A stretch of 64,000 nt of DNA from Linum tenue (GCA_946122785.1 CAMGYJ010000005.1:80160547-80224546); one strand, 5' to 3'. Shown: positions 1 through 13,076, counted from the stretch's first letter. Notes: generated from the letters alone by a model not told the origin. Numbers and translations are program-made.

Positions 1-137
1 GGTGTGGACGGCGACTGAAAAGCCTATAAATCCTTGTTGGTGAATCCAACTTTGTTCCTAAGAGAGTTACAACTAGCTGTACTATTTCGAGTTTTTTAGG
101 GAGACAAGAACTGTATTCGGAGTCTGAAGGAATAGCG

Positions 138-1500
138 ATGGAGACGGCGACATCTAAAGTTGATTCAAGGCAGACAGAGGAAAAGGACAACCCTAATCCT
201 AACGTGGAAAACCGACTATGATCACGGGTGAACCTGACGAGCTGGCAGTAGAACTCAAATGAGTCACCCTTGCTGAGGATGAAGACGCAGTGCTTGTGGT
301 AGAAACAGAACATATGTTGGACGAGATCTGTGAAGCTGTATGGAGATTGGGTTTGGTGGCACGTCTGGTGTCATCCAGGAAACCTAATATCAAAGCTCTC
401 CAAGGGGTCTTGGAAAAAGTTTGGCACACCATCAAACCGTTTGAGATTAGAGATATTGAAGGCCAACTCTTTGCTTTTCAATTTTCCCACATAGATGACA
501 GGAACAAAGCTCTCCATTGAGGTCCCTGGCTAAGCTTTACGACAATAATCTGTTAATCTTTGAGCAGGCGGAAAATGGCTGAGAAAGTTGCTCCATGGTT
601 TGGCCGATTCTTACTGCTTGATGAGAAGAATTATGATCCTTGGAGTGATTTTATGCGACTAAGAGTAGCAAAGGATATCACGACTTCCCTGTGAGATGAT
701 CTGAACCTGTCAATAAGAGGACAAATTTGAAGTTTCTAGGTTAAATATGAGCAATTGCCACTTTTCTGTTTTAAGTGTGGTAAGATCAGTCATCCTAAAC
801 TCTATTGTGTGAAAAAGATTGATGATATCAGGGATCGCTATGCCCCTGGCTTAGAGCGAGCCCTCTCCCGCCAAAGTCAAGGATAAATAAAAGTGGAGCA
901 GAAGAAGAGTGCTCTGATTTGGAAGTCTATCAAAGAACAGTACGACAGGGGTAAGTTTCGACATCTGGTGACTGACAGCAAAGCAACAGAGAGTGATACC
1001 AGGAGAGACAATGAAGAAGGCCAGGAGGGAGCAAAGGATGGGTCGGAGGTATTAGCTGAATCCCGGGAGAATGGGGGTGAGGTTGATATGCGAATGTTCG
1101 AGAAAAAGCACATGAGGAAGAGACAGAGGAGTTAGCAAGAGAGAGGGCCCTTGCTGCTTTATTGGAAAAGAACGTTATCTTTAATATGTGTATTGGAGAC
1201 AAGGATAGTGATAAATCGTGTAGGAAAGGAAGATGGACCAGACTTTCTCAGGTCGAGCGAAACAATTCCAAAGAAACTCCTACTCATGTGACCCACCAGA
1301 AGAGACAGATTGAAGCAGTGGCAGTGGAGCTAAAGGACAAAGAGGGGGCTAAACGAGCTGTGGTAGAAAAAGAAGGAAAGATGATAATATTGGGGTCGAC
1401 CCAGACTGAGGTTGATGATAAGAGAATTCTGTTGGATCAAACGAAAATGGTTGGTGATGAGGCAGTCTCTAGCGAGCACCAGAGCCGCCCAGCCCAATGA
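138..1500 (+). pseudogene. LINE ORF1 remnant: DUF4283-like region plus CCHC zinc knuckle
   Basis: The likely start is the ATG at 138. A stop follows soon after it, and the recognisable protein resumes in another frame at about 290-580, with the DR...ALH..GPW pattern of the DUF4283 domain found in plant LINE ORF1 and related proteins. A C-x2-C-x4-H-x4-C zinc knuckle lies at 767-808, consistent with nucleic-acid binding. The tail at 1162-1500 is charged and low in complexity. The ORF1 stop at 1498-1500 overlaps the ORF2 ATG at 1497-1499 as ATGA. Several stops and frame changes make it nonfunctional. The domain call rests on pattern memory. Confidence 0.7.
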
Positions 1501-2477
1501 ATATCTTGAGCTATAATTGTCGGGGGTTGGGGAATCCCCTGGAAATTAGAAAGGTGGGGCAATTGCTCCAACGTCAAAACCCCGACATTGTCTTCTTAAT
1601 GAAGAAGAAAAAGTAGAGTCATGAATGGGAAGAGACCATGAAAGAGTTAGGTTGGGAGAAAGGCCGAGGAGTTGGATCTGTAGGCATGCTTGATGGACTG
1701 TTAATCATGTGGAAGAATGATATGGATGTGGTGGTCAAGTCAAAATAAAAAAACCATATATATGTATGTGTTACTAAAAGGAACATACAATGGAGATTTA
1801 ATGGGGTATATGGATGGCCTGAGCAGGAAAACAAGCAGCAAACTTGTATTATTCTGAGACAATTACGGGACATGGTTGATATACCTTGGCTGGTGGGAGG
1901 AGATTTCAACTTGATTCAGGGTTACGAAGTAAAAAATTACCTAAATCTGCCTGATGTGAATGAGATGGATATGTTTAATGAAGCTCTGAAGGATTGTAAT
2001 CTGGAAGATCTGGGATACTATGGTAAGTCATTCATACGAGACAATAATCATTTGGATGACACTTTTTTGGAAGAAAGGTTGGATAGAATGGTTGCAAATG
2101 AAGAGTGGAAGGAGCTTTTTCCCCATGCCAGAGTCTATCACTTAAAAAGATGCGATTCAGACCATTCACCAATTTCACTAAAAACCAAACTAGTAGAGGA
2201 AGATATTAAGTGGGGCTGGAGCTTTAGTTTCGAGCTGTATTGGCAACGTCATGAACAATGCAAACAGGTGGTTCAAGAGAGCTGGTGGGAGGCAGGTGGT
2301 GGTTCGGTGATGGACAGGATAGGTCATTGTGGGGAGAAACTGCTGGGATGGAGTAAGAAGACTTTTGGAGACTTGAAGTACAGGAGAATCAGAGCAGAAA
2401 AGCCTTAGAAAAACTGGAAAAGAGGCGTAAGAACGCTGCCATAATTGTTCAGAGGAAGGCGTTAGAGAAGGAACTTA

Positions 2478-2838
2478 GGGGTCGTTTGCTTGTTGGATTT
2501 GAAAAATGAGGGTTTTGGCTCAAAAAAATCTTTGGATTTATGAGGGATTTGTACCATCATGGATTTGAAGAGTCTATTGTTTGCATGATAGATTTGATGA
2601 TACAATTATGATGGATTTGCTATAAATATAACTAGCCATCAAGGATTTACAAATCCCACCCCAATATGTGGGATTTACAAGTCCGTGGGGTCCACGGATT
2701 TGGATCCAAAAAAGGGAACAAATCTGTGGACCCCACGGATTTAACACCTGACAACAAACAATGGACTTGGCTAAAATCCATCATGCTTGGGATTTGAGTC
2801 CCAAATCCATGACCCAAATCCATCAAGCAAACGACCCC
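2478..2838. mobile_element. PIF/Harbinger (Tourist-like) MITE
   Basis: This 361-bp non-coding element has near-perfect terminal inverted repeats of about 23 bp, starting GGGGTCGTTTGCTTG. It is flanked by the 3-bp direct repeat TTA at 2475-2477 and 2839-2841. A TTA/TAA target duplication with G-rich ends is diagnostic of PIF/Harbinger-derived MITEs. It interrupts the LINE between endonuclease and RT, and the LINE reading resumes directly after it. Confidence 0.9.
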
Positions 2839-3991
2839 TTAATGAAATTATGCTTCAGGAAAAACTCATGTGGAAACAGCGATCGCGGGTGGATTCGCTA
2901 CAAGGTGGTGACAAAAACACGAAATTTTTCCATAGGAAAGCATCAGATCGGAGAAATCGAATCACAATCCGAAAACTTAAAGCTGAAGATGGTAGCTTTC
3001 TGGAAGACCAACAACAGGTGACGGGATGTTTAACTAATTTCTTTAAACTTATGTTTACTGTAGGACATAATGGCATTTCAAGACAGATCCTAGATGCTAT
3101 TCCTTGTAAAGTCACCCCGGAAATGAACGCTATTATGCTTCGACCAATTTTAGCTAAAGAGGTGTGGGGAGATTTAAAGAAAATGGGTCCATACAAGGCT
3201 CTCGGAGCTGATGGGATGCCAACTGCGTTTTTTCAAAAGAACTGGGACGTATTAGGGGAGGATGTGGTGAAAGAGTTGTAGGGATATATGGAAACTGGGG
3301 ATTTCCCCCAAACCATTAATCATACACTATTGACCTTCATCCTGAAGAAGAAAGAGGCAGAAACGAGAGCTGATTTTCGTCCTATCAGTTTGTGTAAGGT
3401 TCTTTACAAGATATTTTCGAAGGTGCTGGCTAATAGGTTGAAAGGCTTGTTGAATATGGTTATTTCAGAGTTTCAAAGTGCTTTTGTTCCTGGTTGACTT
3501 ATAACAGACAATGTAATGATGGCGTTCGAGTGCTTCCATTCAGTGAAGGGTAGAAAGCAAGGAAATAAAGGTTTTATGTCGGCCAAACTGGACATAGAGA
3601 AAGCTTATGATATGGTAGAATGGCCTTTTTGGAAGGTTGGGTTTTGCAGATCGGTGGATTGCTCTTATTATGAAGTGTGTCACTACCGTATTCTACTCAA
3701 TCCTAGTAAATGACCACAAGACCAAGACTTTCTATCCTACGAGAGGCCTCAGGCAAGGGGATCCTATTTCCCCTGCCTCTTTCTTTTCATTGTTAAATGA
3801 CTCTCTGGATTGCTACAGCAAGCTGAATGAGACAAGAGGATAGAAGGGATAAAGGTTAAAGTAGGTGCTACCCCTATTTCTCATCTTCTATTTGCTGATG
3901 ACAGTGTGTTTTTGTCAAAGCGAATCGAAAGGACTGTGAAAGTCTAAGGAATAATATTCTAACCACCTATGAGCATGAATCTGGGCAGCAA

Positions 3992-4954
3992 GTAGGGGTG
4001 ATAATTGGTTGCCGGTTATCCGGCTTAACCGAACAACCAAACTGAACCGTCGGTTTATAACCGAAACCGATAAGCTATTGTCGGTCTCGGTTGTGGTTGA
4101 CTGATTTTGGCCTTTACGCTAACCGGAAATCGTCGGTTACAAACCGAAATACTTTCGGTGCACCGCTATAACCGGCGATTCCTCTCCCCCCTCTTCTGCA
4201 TCGCCAATTCGCCTTCCACTCCAGACCTCTCCCTCTCTTCCTTCTCCAAACATGTCCCTCTCCCTTCCTCTACTTCTCCATACCCAACTCTTTCCTTCCC
4301 CAGACCTCTCCCTCTCCCTTCCTTCTCGAAACATCTCCCTCTCCCTTCCTCTACCTCGCCATCCCCGACTCCTTCCTTCCTTTAACTCGTCGCCCCCCTC
4401 GCTGCGCCTCCCAATCCAGAGGTCGATTTCGAAACGGCGATGGTCGTTGCTCCACCTTCGCCTTGCATGTTTCGAGCGGCAACGGATTCAGATCCACGCC
4501 TCTGCCTCTGCCGCCGATCAAGAACTCCGACCATGTATGCTCGTCGTCGCTCCTCCTCTGCCTTCGGTGACGGATTTAGATCCAAATCCTCCTCTCGATG
4601 CTCTCTCCTCTTCCTTCCTCATCTACCTCGATTCGCGGACTCAGATTTGAATTTGACACCCACGTATGCTCGTCGTCGCCCGTCATCTGCCTCCGACGGG
4701 TCTCTCTTTTTCCTCTGTCGATGGTTCAAAATTGGGATTTTTCGGTGACATGCATAGCGATGGTGGTGGTCGGAGGTGGTGTGCGTCGGTCTCTGAATAA
4801 CCGTCATTTGAAACCGAAACCGACGGTTGCGGTTATCGGCTAACCGATGGTGCCGTCGGTCGCGGTTGTGGTTGCCGGTGTTGCCTCTTTCTCGGTGTCG
4901 GCTAACCGACTTTGCGGTTCGGTTAAAACCGAAACCGCACCGCTAACAGGCCTA
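3992..4954. mobile_element. hAT-like non-autonomous element nested in LINE RT
   Basis: The element starts TAGGGGTGATAA and ends ACAGGCCTA, which are imperfect inverted ends. It is flanked by a perfect 8-bp duplication, gcagcaag, at 3984-3991 and 4955-4962. Removing it restores continuity of the LINE RT frame, so both boundaries are well supported. Both subterminal regions are packed with short CGGTT/AACCG motifs in both orientations, as in many plant hAT MITEs. The interior is CT-rich and codes for nothing I recognise. Confidence 0.88.
4221..4383. repeat. Two-copy tandem repeat, period about 79 bp, CT-rich
   Basis: Two adjacent diverged copies begin at 4221 and 4300, each opening with ccagacctctccctct. 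They lie inside the hAT-like element and create open but low-complexity reading frames rich in Ser, Pro and Leu. I see no sign of a real protein. Confidence 0.8.
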
Positions 4955-7900
4955 GCAGCAAGTCAACCTATTGAAATCTGAAGTCTCTTTCAGTCCTAAT
5001 GTGGGAGAAGGGACTAGAACTGAACTAGCTAACGTTCTTGGAATGAAGGTGGTACCCTACCATTCTAAATACTTGGGATTACCTACTGTGATTGGAAGGC
5101 AGAAGAAGGCATTCAGCTACCTTATGGATCGTGTAGGGAATAAGGTTAAACTCTGGAAGAGCAACCTACTTTCCTATGGAGGCAAGGAGGTGTTGATCAA
5201 GGCTGTAGCCCAAGTCCAAACCACATACGCAATGCAGGTTTTCCTAGTTTCTTTAACTGTGATCCATGAGATTCAGAGATTACTTTCAAACTTTTCGTGG
5301 GGGCATAAAAACAGTGAGACACGAACCCACTGGATTGGATGGAAGAAGCTATGTATTGAAAATCCAAAAGAGGGATGGGATTCTGCAACTTACATGATTT
5401 CAATATGGCTTTATTAGGCAAATAGATTTGGAATCTGATTCAGAATCCCCACTCTCTAGTTTCCAGGGTTTTAAAGGCCAAGTATTTTCCTACGGGATCA
5501 ATTTTGGAGGCCAAGATGGGTAATAACCCGAGCAATGTATGGAGGAGCCTGCTGGCAACTCAGAAATTAGTTAAGGATGGCCTAAGATGGAAGATTGGAG
5601 ATGGTTGTAAGGTGGACATTTGGCTTGACAGATGGGTACCCTCGGCTGAAAACTACAAAATCACTTCACCTGTCTCGCAGATTGGGAACTCTACATCAGT
5701 AAACGAGCTACTGGATGCGAATACCAAACAATGGAAACACAATATAATTTAGGCTCATTTCAACCCACAAGATAGACAAAGAATACTACAGATCCCGATC
5801 CTTAGACAACCATGTGAAGATCATTTGGTTTGAAGATTCAAAAAATGAGGTTTCTACTCTTTAAAGTTTGCATACCATTTCTGGAGGGATAGGGAGGAAG
5901 CAATTCAGGGTGAGCTATATACCCCTACAAACTGGGACCGATTCTGGGGTCTCAAAATCCCTCATAAAGTCAAGGTCTTTGGTTGGCAATGGATAAGGAA
6001 TGTTTTGCCTACTGGGGCAAACATTGTGGATCAGATCCTAAGGGGTTGCGACGAATGCCCCTTCTGTGAGCAGCGAGAAACTCAATACCACATCTTTCTA
6101 GATTGTGGTTGGGTACGCAGAGTTTGGAGACCCAGTTCTCTAAACGATCTATTCAAGAAAGGAGAAGACCATACCTGTGAGGAGTGGATGGTGAAGCTGC
6201 AAGAGGAGGAGGATGACTCAAGAGTGGGGATGTTCCTCGTAGCATTGTGGTTCATATGGGAAGAAAGAAACAATCAACTTTGGAACAAGAAGAAACTATA
6301 AGAATTTGAGGTTCTGGGGAAAGCTAGTAGATGGTTGGAAGAATACTTGGAAAATCAAGAGGAGCGATTGGAGAAGGCCGAGAAGAGAGTCTATCGATGG
6401 AAATGGCGGAGCTACATCAATTTTTGCCAGGGAGGTGGAATCAGACCGTCTCACCGCAGTCTCGTTGATTTTGCGGGAGGAGAGGTCGATAATGGAGGAA
6501 GGTGATATGAGCGGAGAAATCAAAGAGATAATGGATAGGATCAGACCGATTTCGGTTCACTTTTCGGGCAGAACCAGCAACCAGGCGGCCCACATCATGA
6601 CTCACACACTTTGTGATTGGGCCCAGATTGAATGTTGGACTCTTAGGCCCCCTGTTTTCCTTATTTCACAGCTTCAAGCTGATTCCTGTACTGTTTCACC
6701 ATAAATGAAACAATACAGGTGTTTCTATAAAAAACTTATATTATGGTCGTAGTACAGAAAGTTTTTGCCACCTAGAACAAAGAAAACTCCACAATTTTTC
6801 ATGTCATTTTTATCATTTTTAAGTTATTAATGAATTATATTAAAATTAAATTAAATAAACATATATATCAATCATCATGATCAAGATTTGGACCTGTGAC
6901 CTATGAGTTTAATATATCATCATTTCAAGTGTTCAACCAGTAGGATAATATATATTTGATGCTATTTGTAGACACCACTTTTTTTCGGGTTAAAAACATA
7001 TTTAGCAAAATAAAATTTGGTTTTTGTTTGAGATTTGCAATAGCGAACTTCTAGCTAAAACATATTTATAGTGTTTGGGATAGGTCGTCACTTTGCCTCG
7101 ACTAAGATTAGCAATTACAAATCTTGCTTGGTACTATTTGATAGAGTTGACGCGTTAGACATGAATATGATTTTGTTTGTCGTGCAAGGTGATTATTTAT
7201 AAGACGTCGAGTCTAGTGAGATTAGATCTAAATTTCTAAATAATAAAACGAAGTCATAACAATCTCTTCAAGATGAGCGCAATGCTAATTACAATTAATT
7301 AGATGCTAAATTGCTCTTTCGTTACACTAATTACCATTGTAAAAAATAACAGAATTTAGACCCAAGTCAAAGTCAACTTGGTCAATTCAGTCAACAAAAG
7401 TCTAAGCTAGTTAATAGAAGTCAACCCGGGGTGGTCCGACCAATGACCTCGAACCGGTCCAACCCAAAATCAGCACTGTAACATACTTGGGGACCAATCA
7501 CCTCTTTGCAAATGCATAGAGGGGGGATCTTCTTCTTCTATCTTCGACTTCTTCTTCCCCACTGCTGCAATAGGCTCAGGATACACCTGTCCAACTTCTC
7601 TCATTTTCTGCTCTTGCACGTCCTGAATCCTGATAAGGTATCCCTTTAATATCATAAACCATTTTGCTATCATTATTAATATATATAAATTTGAAGCTGG
7701 GTTACTGTTGCCTAAGAACTCTCTCTGATTGGTTCATTGGTAATAATGATGATTTCATCCTATGAGAAAAGAATTTGAGTTATAAGAATTCTCCAAAGTT
7801 AATTAAATTACAATTTAGTTACTATAATGTACATTTTACATTTTGATATCCCAAATTTAATTTTAATGTTAAATTATTGAATCAATCCATGAATCCAATC

Positions 7901-9783
7901 CACCATAACATAAATGTATAAATTTAGTTTGTACCACACAAAATGTTGTATCACTCAATTGTAAGAGAAGATTCGACCATTTTATATTTGTTCATTACGT
8001 GAAATATTAAATAAATGATAAAAGAGAGACGACTCTAAAATATTGCAAGAGCAAATTTATAAACTCATTTAGTACATATACGGGGTACTAAACAAACTTC
8101 TACTAATTACATGTAACAAAATATGCGACATCTACATAAGCAAGTGTCAATAAATTGCTACGATGAAAATGGTTGACTGTTGTATTGACGGCTAACTAAA
8201 AGAATTAGTTAAAACCTTTTCATCATCTACTTCATTTTCCTTTCATTTTTCACTCACCTTCCATAACCGTTTCTTTATTTCTTTCTTTGCCTTATTCGTC
8301 TAACCCTAATTAGTATACGGTTTTTATGTATTCTAATCACAAGTACGAACGAGTCCATACACGACTGACCAACACTTTAGACAATTAATAATTTAACAAT
8401 AAACCACTATCTTTTTCAGGTCAATGTCGAGTCAAATTAAAAATAAATATACATGGTTATTACTTATTAGAAAGTCGTCATTTTCCACTATGAGATTTGA
8501 AGGCGTGAAATTTTAAGCGAGTTCCAGTTTGTATTCTTTTTGCTTCTCTCTAGAGTCTTTCTTTTTCATCTAGACTAGAATTTTTAACAATTATAAATGG
8601 AATTTTCAATAATAATACATATAAAATAAATAGTTTCCTATTGTCTATAAAAAAAATATAAATAATTATCATCTTAAATACATCACCATAAAAACAATTA
8701 AGTCTCAACTATGCAAATTATAGTTTGGTAACTAAACTTCATAGATCTTTAGATTTATAACCTAAATTTATTTTTTGGGCATATAAGTCCTCAAATATTG
8801 ATGGAACATACCATTTTAGTACCTAAAATTTTTTGTATTACATTTTAGTATCTAAACTTTTGGAGTTCTACAAATAGGTATAATTTTTGTATGTGTAATT
8901 AAAACAGCCTTGAAAGGAAATATCCATACTCTGTCCAAAATCATCTACAAACTTCCAAACTCATATATACGTCATCTATACCCTACCCATAATCAATGGG
9001 TCTACTTGGGTGTAGATAAATATCATTTATTAGCAAAAATTTCAGATTTTTTTAAATTGGATATTGACCACCATATATCTCTTCTCAGTCAATATCTTAT
9101 TGTCAAGTCAATATTACTAACAAAATTGCTAACAAAAAATTAATTTTAGACTAATAATACAAACAAAATACCATAACGGACCACATAATATATGCCCATA
9201 TATCATCTCCGCCACGCGACAAGGCGCGACATCACCACCTAGTTATATTTAGTTTCAGCAGTCAAATCATCATAATGTTTTCTTCCTCTCCATGGTGGAG
9301 AAGGAATGTGTACATAATCTATCGGGTAAACACCCCTGTAACATCCATCAACAATGCCACCAAACATATAAACCTAATCACAAAATCAAGTAAAAGTATG
9401 TAAAAGTTAGCTGACCATACAAAATCTTTGCGTAATGAACATTGATGAGATTGTGAATATTTTGGTTAATAATAAATGAATTAAGTAATAAAAAGTATGA
9501 GACACTGTTAAATGGTAGGCAAAAAAATAATTGACTTTATAGAATTTTTTATAATGTAAATAAGAAAGGGTTTATAGTAAAATTGATTTTTGAAGACAAA
9601 ACTTATTGTTAACGGTACCCGTTTCAGGAAAAAATTTACACCGATCATACTTTTTGTATGTAACAAAGAATTAATAGTAAAATTGAGTGTAGGATATAAA
9701 ATTCTTGTTTAAATTTTGTTAAATGAAAATAATAGATAGCTTATAGTAAATTGGGTATAGGTATATCCCTCTTTACTTTTGCA

Positions 9784-9788
9784 TAGTA

Positions 9789-9823
<35 letters not shown>

Positions 9824-9824
9824 A
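9784..9824. repeat. (AAAT)n microsatellite
   Basis: About ten uninterrupted copies of the tetranucleotide aaat/taaa occur in AT-rich spacer. Confidence 0.95.
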
Positions 9825-10098
9825 AGCTTATAGTAATATTAGGTATAAGGGTACTGTCTATCGATGAAAATATTGTTTTGGTTAACTTTTGTATAATGCA
9901 AATTAGAAGAGCTTATAATAAAATTGGATGTAACCCATTAAAAGCAGTGTCGCTCTAATTAATTCAGTAGCCGATTTCTTCGTAAGGAACGGTAGCCGCA
10001 TTAGCGACTTGCTTGGCTTTTAGTAAATTAATTATTTATATTAACATCATTTGGTAAAGTGTCAAGTTGTTGATCCGGGCCAACCAATCTACACTACT

Positions 10099-10140
10099 TA
10101 TAATCTATCTATCTATCTATCTATCTATCTATATCTATCT
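10099..10140. repeat. (CTAT)n microsatellite
   Basis: About ten copies of ctat occur with one interruption. They directly abut the left end of the hAT-like remnant beginning near 10138. Confidence 0.95.
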
Positions 10141-10791
10141 ATGGCGGACCCAGAATTCTTAGAGAGGTGGTTCAATATAATAAAATTAAAAAATAAAAAT
10201 AATTCATAAATTATAAAAGTTCTCATTTCTTACAATGAGCCACGACGGCTTTCCATACTCTGAAAGTACACCAATGGCCAAGTAGTATCCTTTCCTGTCT
10301 CCACCATTCGCCTAGCTAGCTCATCGATTCCTCGCAGTCCCTTGAAGGTCTCATCTTGCTTGACATGATAAATCTAGCCGCTTACTTTGCCGGCCGTGTG
10401 AGAAGAGAAAGGAATAGGGATTGTCCTGTGCATGTGAGAGAGTTTTTGGTTTCGTTTATAAATTGTAATCGAGATAGGTATAGGGTTTCTTTTATAAGGA
10501 TATTAGTTCTATTACAATCAAAATTGGAATTGGGTGGAGGATTCAATAAACTTTCCGTATAAAGAAATTATTTACACATTAATAAATTTCTGTATACAAT
10601 ACGTTCTTTAGCAAAGTTATAACAATAATATGTTCCTAATCTGATGGAATGATTATGAGTCTACTATAGAGCTGTGTCAAGAGGTCTTGTGTTCGAATTT
10701 TAGTACTGACGAACCTTACTTTTTTATCGAAATTTTTTTTGGAGGTGTGTCAATTGACACACCACCCTATAACATAGGTCCGCCCCTGTCT
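10138..10791. mobile_element. Probable hAT-type non-autonomous remnant
   Basis: The left end reads (t)ggcggacccag. The right end is taggtccgcccctg, whose reverse complement is caggggcggaccta. These match the CAG(G/T)GGCGGA-type inverted ends of many plant hAT elements, including the one at 41384-42436 in this window. No exact 8-bp target duplication could be fixed because the left flank is microsatellite. A 68-codon open frame inside resembles no transposase. Confidence 0.5.
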
Positions 10792-12162
10792 ATACTATAT
10801 ATTATGGCAATTCAAAAGTAATCTCTTGCCACATAAGCAATTGGAGAATCCACAATTTGCCAAGTTGGACAACATTCTTACAAACAAAAAAATTAGTTAT
10901 TAATGTATTTATAGAGCTACCTCTCTCTTCTTTAATATTTTCATTTCTTTTATCCATTTTTTTTTGCTTTGATAATAAGTTACATGTTGATAAACTTAAC
11001 CAAACACACATAAATAATAATTTTTTGTCAAGTAACAAAATATAAATAAGAAAACAGAGAGTGACATATATCACATTTTTTAACATAAAAAATATCTTAT
11101 TAAACCTTATGAAGTAAATTTTCTACTCATTTTTACTAAAATTGAATGATAAGTTACATTTTGATGAAAAAGTTAAACAAACATACGCATAAACAATAAT
11201 GTTTTTATCGATTAAAAAATATATATATGAAAAGAGAGAAAATAAACATTTGACATTCGATTGCCTTTGAAAAATAAACTTTATTACTTTATATTTTGTT
11301 GCAATAAAACACTCTCTTATTCATAAAGTATATGTCTATAAGATAAAATAAGTATTATTTAGAAAAATGTCAGAGTATAATTTTGATCGAGTAGTTACAA
11401 TTTTTTTTTTGAAAGGAGTTCTTATTCATTCAGTTCATCTTCTACCTTAAACTCCTCAAATGAAGAGGAATCGCATGTACAATAATTTTATAATGTGCCC
11501 TAAGTTCACATTAAGAATAGTTGTTCTATATCATGTTGATTGATCAAGCTCTATTGAGATCCTAAGTCGTATGCTAAGAAATTTTCTTTCAGACTTGGAA
11601 TTATCGTCCACGATTATAAATCAAAATTTTCAAAATGACTTAAGTATGATTGTTGACGAACTTTAAATTCATACCCTAGGATGAGACACAAGATTCCTTG
11701 AAAAATAACATATGTGAAGGTTGGAGAAATCTTTGATGAGAATCTACTATAAACATTACTTTTCATCAACTACTAACCTAGGCATTTACCAAATAAAAGT
11801 TGGCAATTTTTAGTAAGATAGTCAGTTCGTCAGTTAATCAAGTATCTTTATCCAATAATCTCAACTCTCAAAATTGATGGCCAATTCGTCCAGACTCGAT
11901 AATCACGAATTGATATATGGTGTATAAGATAATAAGTTAATGCAAATAATCAAATGAAATCCATCGATATTTTTTAAATGATAAGACATTTTAAATGCAC
12001 TTGAAATATGTATGTATTGTAGACACTCTTTATCAATTATTAATATATAAGTGATAAAATCTTTGAAAATTACACATTCAACGATCATATTAAGACCAAA
12101 ATCCTCGATAGTGTGTGTGGGTGGGTGTCTTAGATTTAGATTCTAAGCCAACATATAAACAA

Positions 12163-12423
12163 GGTTAAATACACTTGTATATCCAAAACTTTCACGGTTG
12201 TGCCAATAATATCCAAATTTCACGAAATACCACTTATATCCAATTACTTCACATTCTTTAACGGTGTTTTTGGATATACAAGTGTATTTAACCAAAAATA
12301 TATTGGAAAATGGATAGATTTGGCAAAGAACAACTTTAAAACATGGATATAAGTGGTATTTCGGGAAATTTGGATATAATTGGCACAAACGTGAAAGTTT
12401 TGGATATACAAGTGTATTAAACC
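12163..12423. mobile_element. Mutator-type foldback MITE, about 80-bp TIRs
   Basis: This 261-bp element has inverted arms of about 80 bp that match almost perfectly, starting GGTTAAATACACTTG on the left and GGTTTAATACACTTG on the right (reverse complement). It is flanked by a perfect 9-bp duplication, tataaacaa, at 12154-12162 and 12424-12432. Long TIRs with a 9-bp TSD are the signature of Mutator-like elements. A third partial copy of the arm end sits in the middle. Confidence 0.88.
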
Positions 12424-12482
12424 TATAAACAATGACCACGGGTTAAGGTTCAGTCTAAACTTCAAGAATTAACAATTGATAT

Positions 12483-13057
12483 TGTTGGGCATATGACTCG
12501 GACCTAACCGCGCGTCCGCGCCAAAGGAACACATCGCGACCAAAGACCCCCAGCGTGGTTCGCCACGTCCCGGCGCGAGAAGCTCGAGCGCGGAACAAGC
12601 CACGCGCATGTGGAAAGATCATAGCGCGGACCAGACCAAAGGGATGTGGAAAGCGTCATCTCACTCCCCGAGGGGTAGTCACATCAGGGCCCTAAACATA
12701 GCCCTAGATAAGTCTCTGACACGTCCTAGGTAGAAGCATGGCCTAAACCCTTAGTATGTCAGTAGTCACATCACTGTACCCACATATGAGTCAACCACTC
12801 ACCCACCACCATGTAGCCTATAAATATGGCATTTACTACGGTGGGTGTGGGGGATCGCATTTTGGACATTCTATCTCTATGAACATCAACTTCTCTCTCT
12901 AAAAACTTGAATTCTCCCTATCTCATTCTCTCATCCTCATCCGTCTCATTCCCCCAGTCCCCGTTACCCGCAAGATCATAGATTTTCCCCTTTGTTCGCT
13001 CTTCTTGACCCACATCATCCCCCGAACCTCACTCCTACACTCAGTTAGGTTCAAACA
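12483..13057 (+). repeat. 5' LTR of Tat-type gypsy element
   Basis: The LTR runs TG...CA and is 575 bp long. A TATA motif, tataaata, lies at 12819-12826. Compared with the 3' LTR it carries an extra 14-bp stretch (ccccgaggggtagt) and an extra 8 bp near the 5' end. Confidence 0.95.
12819..12826 (+). promoter_or_regulatory. TATA box of the 5' LTR
   Basis: TATAAATA is conserved in the 3' LTR at 22585-22592. It sits mid-LTR, where the Pol II promoter of LTR elements is expected. Confidence 0.6.
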
Positions 13058-13058
13058 A

Positions 13059-13076
13059 TTGGCGCCCACCGTGGGG
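13059..13076 (+). other. Primer-binding site
   Basis: The sequence ttggcgcccaccgtgggg begins one base after the 5' LTR, where a tRNA 3' end primes minus-strand synthesis. I do not assign the tRNA with certainty. Confidence 0.75.

Larger units (their letters stand above)
1497..6704 (+). pseudogene. LINE ORF2 remnant: APE endonuclease, reverse transcriptase, zf-RVT, RNase H
   Basis: ORF2 opens with an N-terminal SYNCRGLGNP motif typical of plant L1 endonucleases. A GGDFN motif lies near 1896-1910 and an SDHSP motif near 2158-2172, the metal-binding and catalytic surroundings of APE-type nucleases. The RT follows: GADGMP near 3205, DFRPIS near 3375, the SAKLDIEKAYD block near 3580, GLRQGDPISP near 3748, and FADD at 3891-3902. 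RT resumes at about 4963 after the nested hAT element. A zinc-binding domain (CPFCEQRETQYHIF) lies at about 6055-6100 and a short RNase H C-terminus at 6540-6630. Stops (for example 3279-3281 and 3495-3497) and shifts are frequent. Confidence 0.88.
1..6735 (+). mobile_element. Decayed L1-type LINE (non-LTR retrotransposon), nested insertions
   Basis: Fragments of both LINE proteins lie in order on the + strand: an ORF1-like RNA-binding region with a CCHC knuckle, then endonuclease, reverse transcriptase, a zinc-binding RT-associated domain and an RNase H-like remnant. The frame is broken by many stops and shifts, so the copy is dead. Two later DNA elements (2478-2838 and 3992-4954) interrupt ORF2, and the LINE reading continues across both. 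The 3' end is placed near 6735 after an A-rich run. The 5' end and the target-site duplication were not found, and the 5' UTR may begin before the window. Confidence 0.9.
6736..12162. other. AT-rich intergenic spacer
   Basis: No gene is supported here. The open frames are short and of biased composition. The region contains two tetranucleotide microsatellites and a likely hAT remnant, listed separately. Segments near 7380-7680 and 9190-9350 are somewhat more GC-rich but resemble no gene I can name. Confidence 0.7.

Noticed and set aside
4107..4843. Overlapping open frames in the interior of the hAT-like element
   Set aside because: They come from a CT-rich duplicated stretch. The peptides are low-complexity Ser/Pro/Leu and match no domain.
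10791..10815. tctatactatatattatgg, resembling a Helitron 5' end
   Set aside because: No matching hairpin-CTRR 3' end was found downstream, and it directly abuts a hAT-like terminus. The resemblance alone is too weak.
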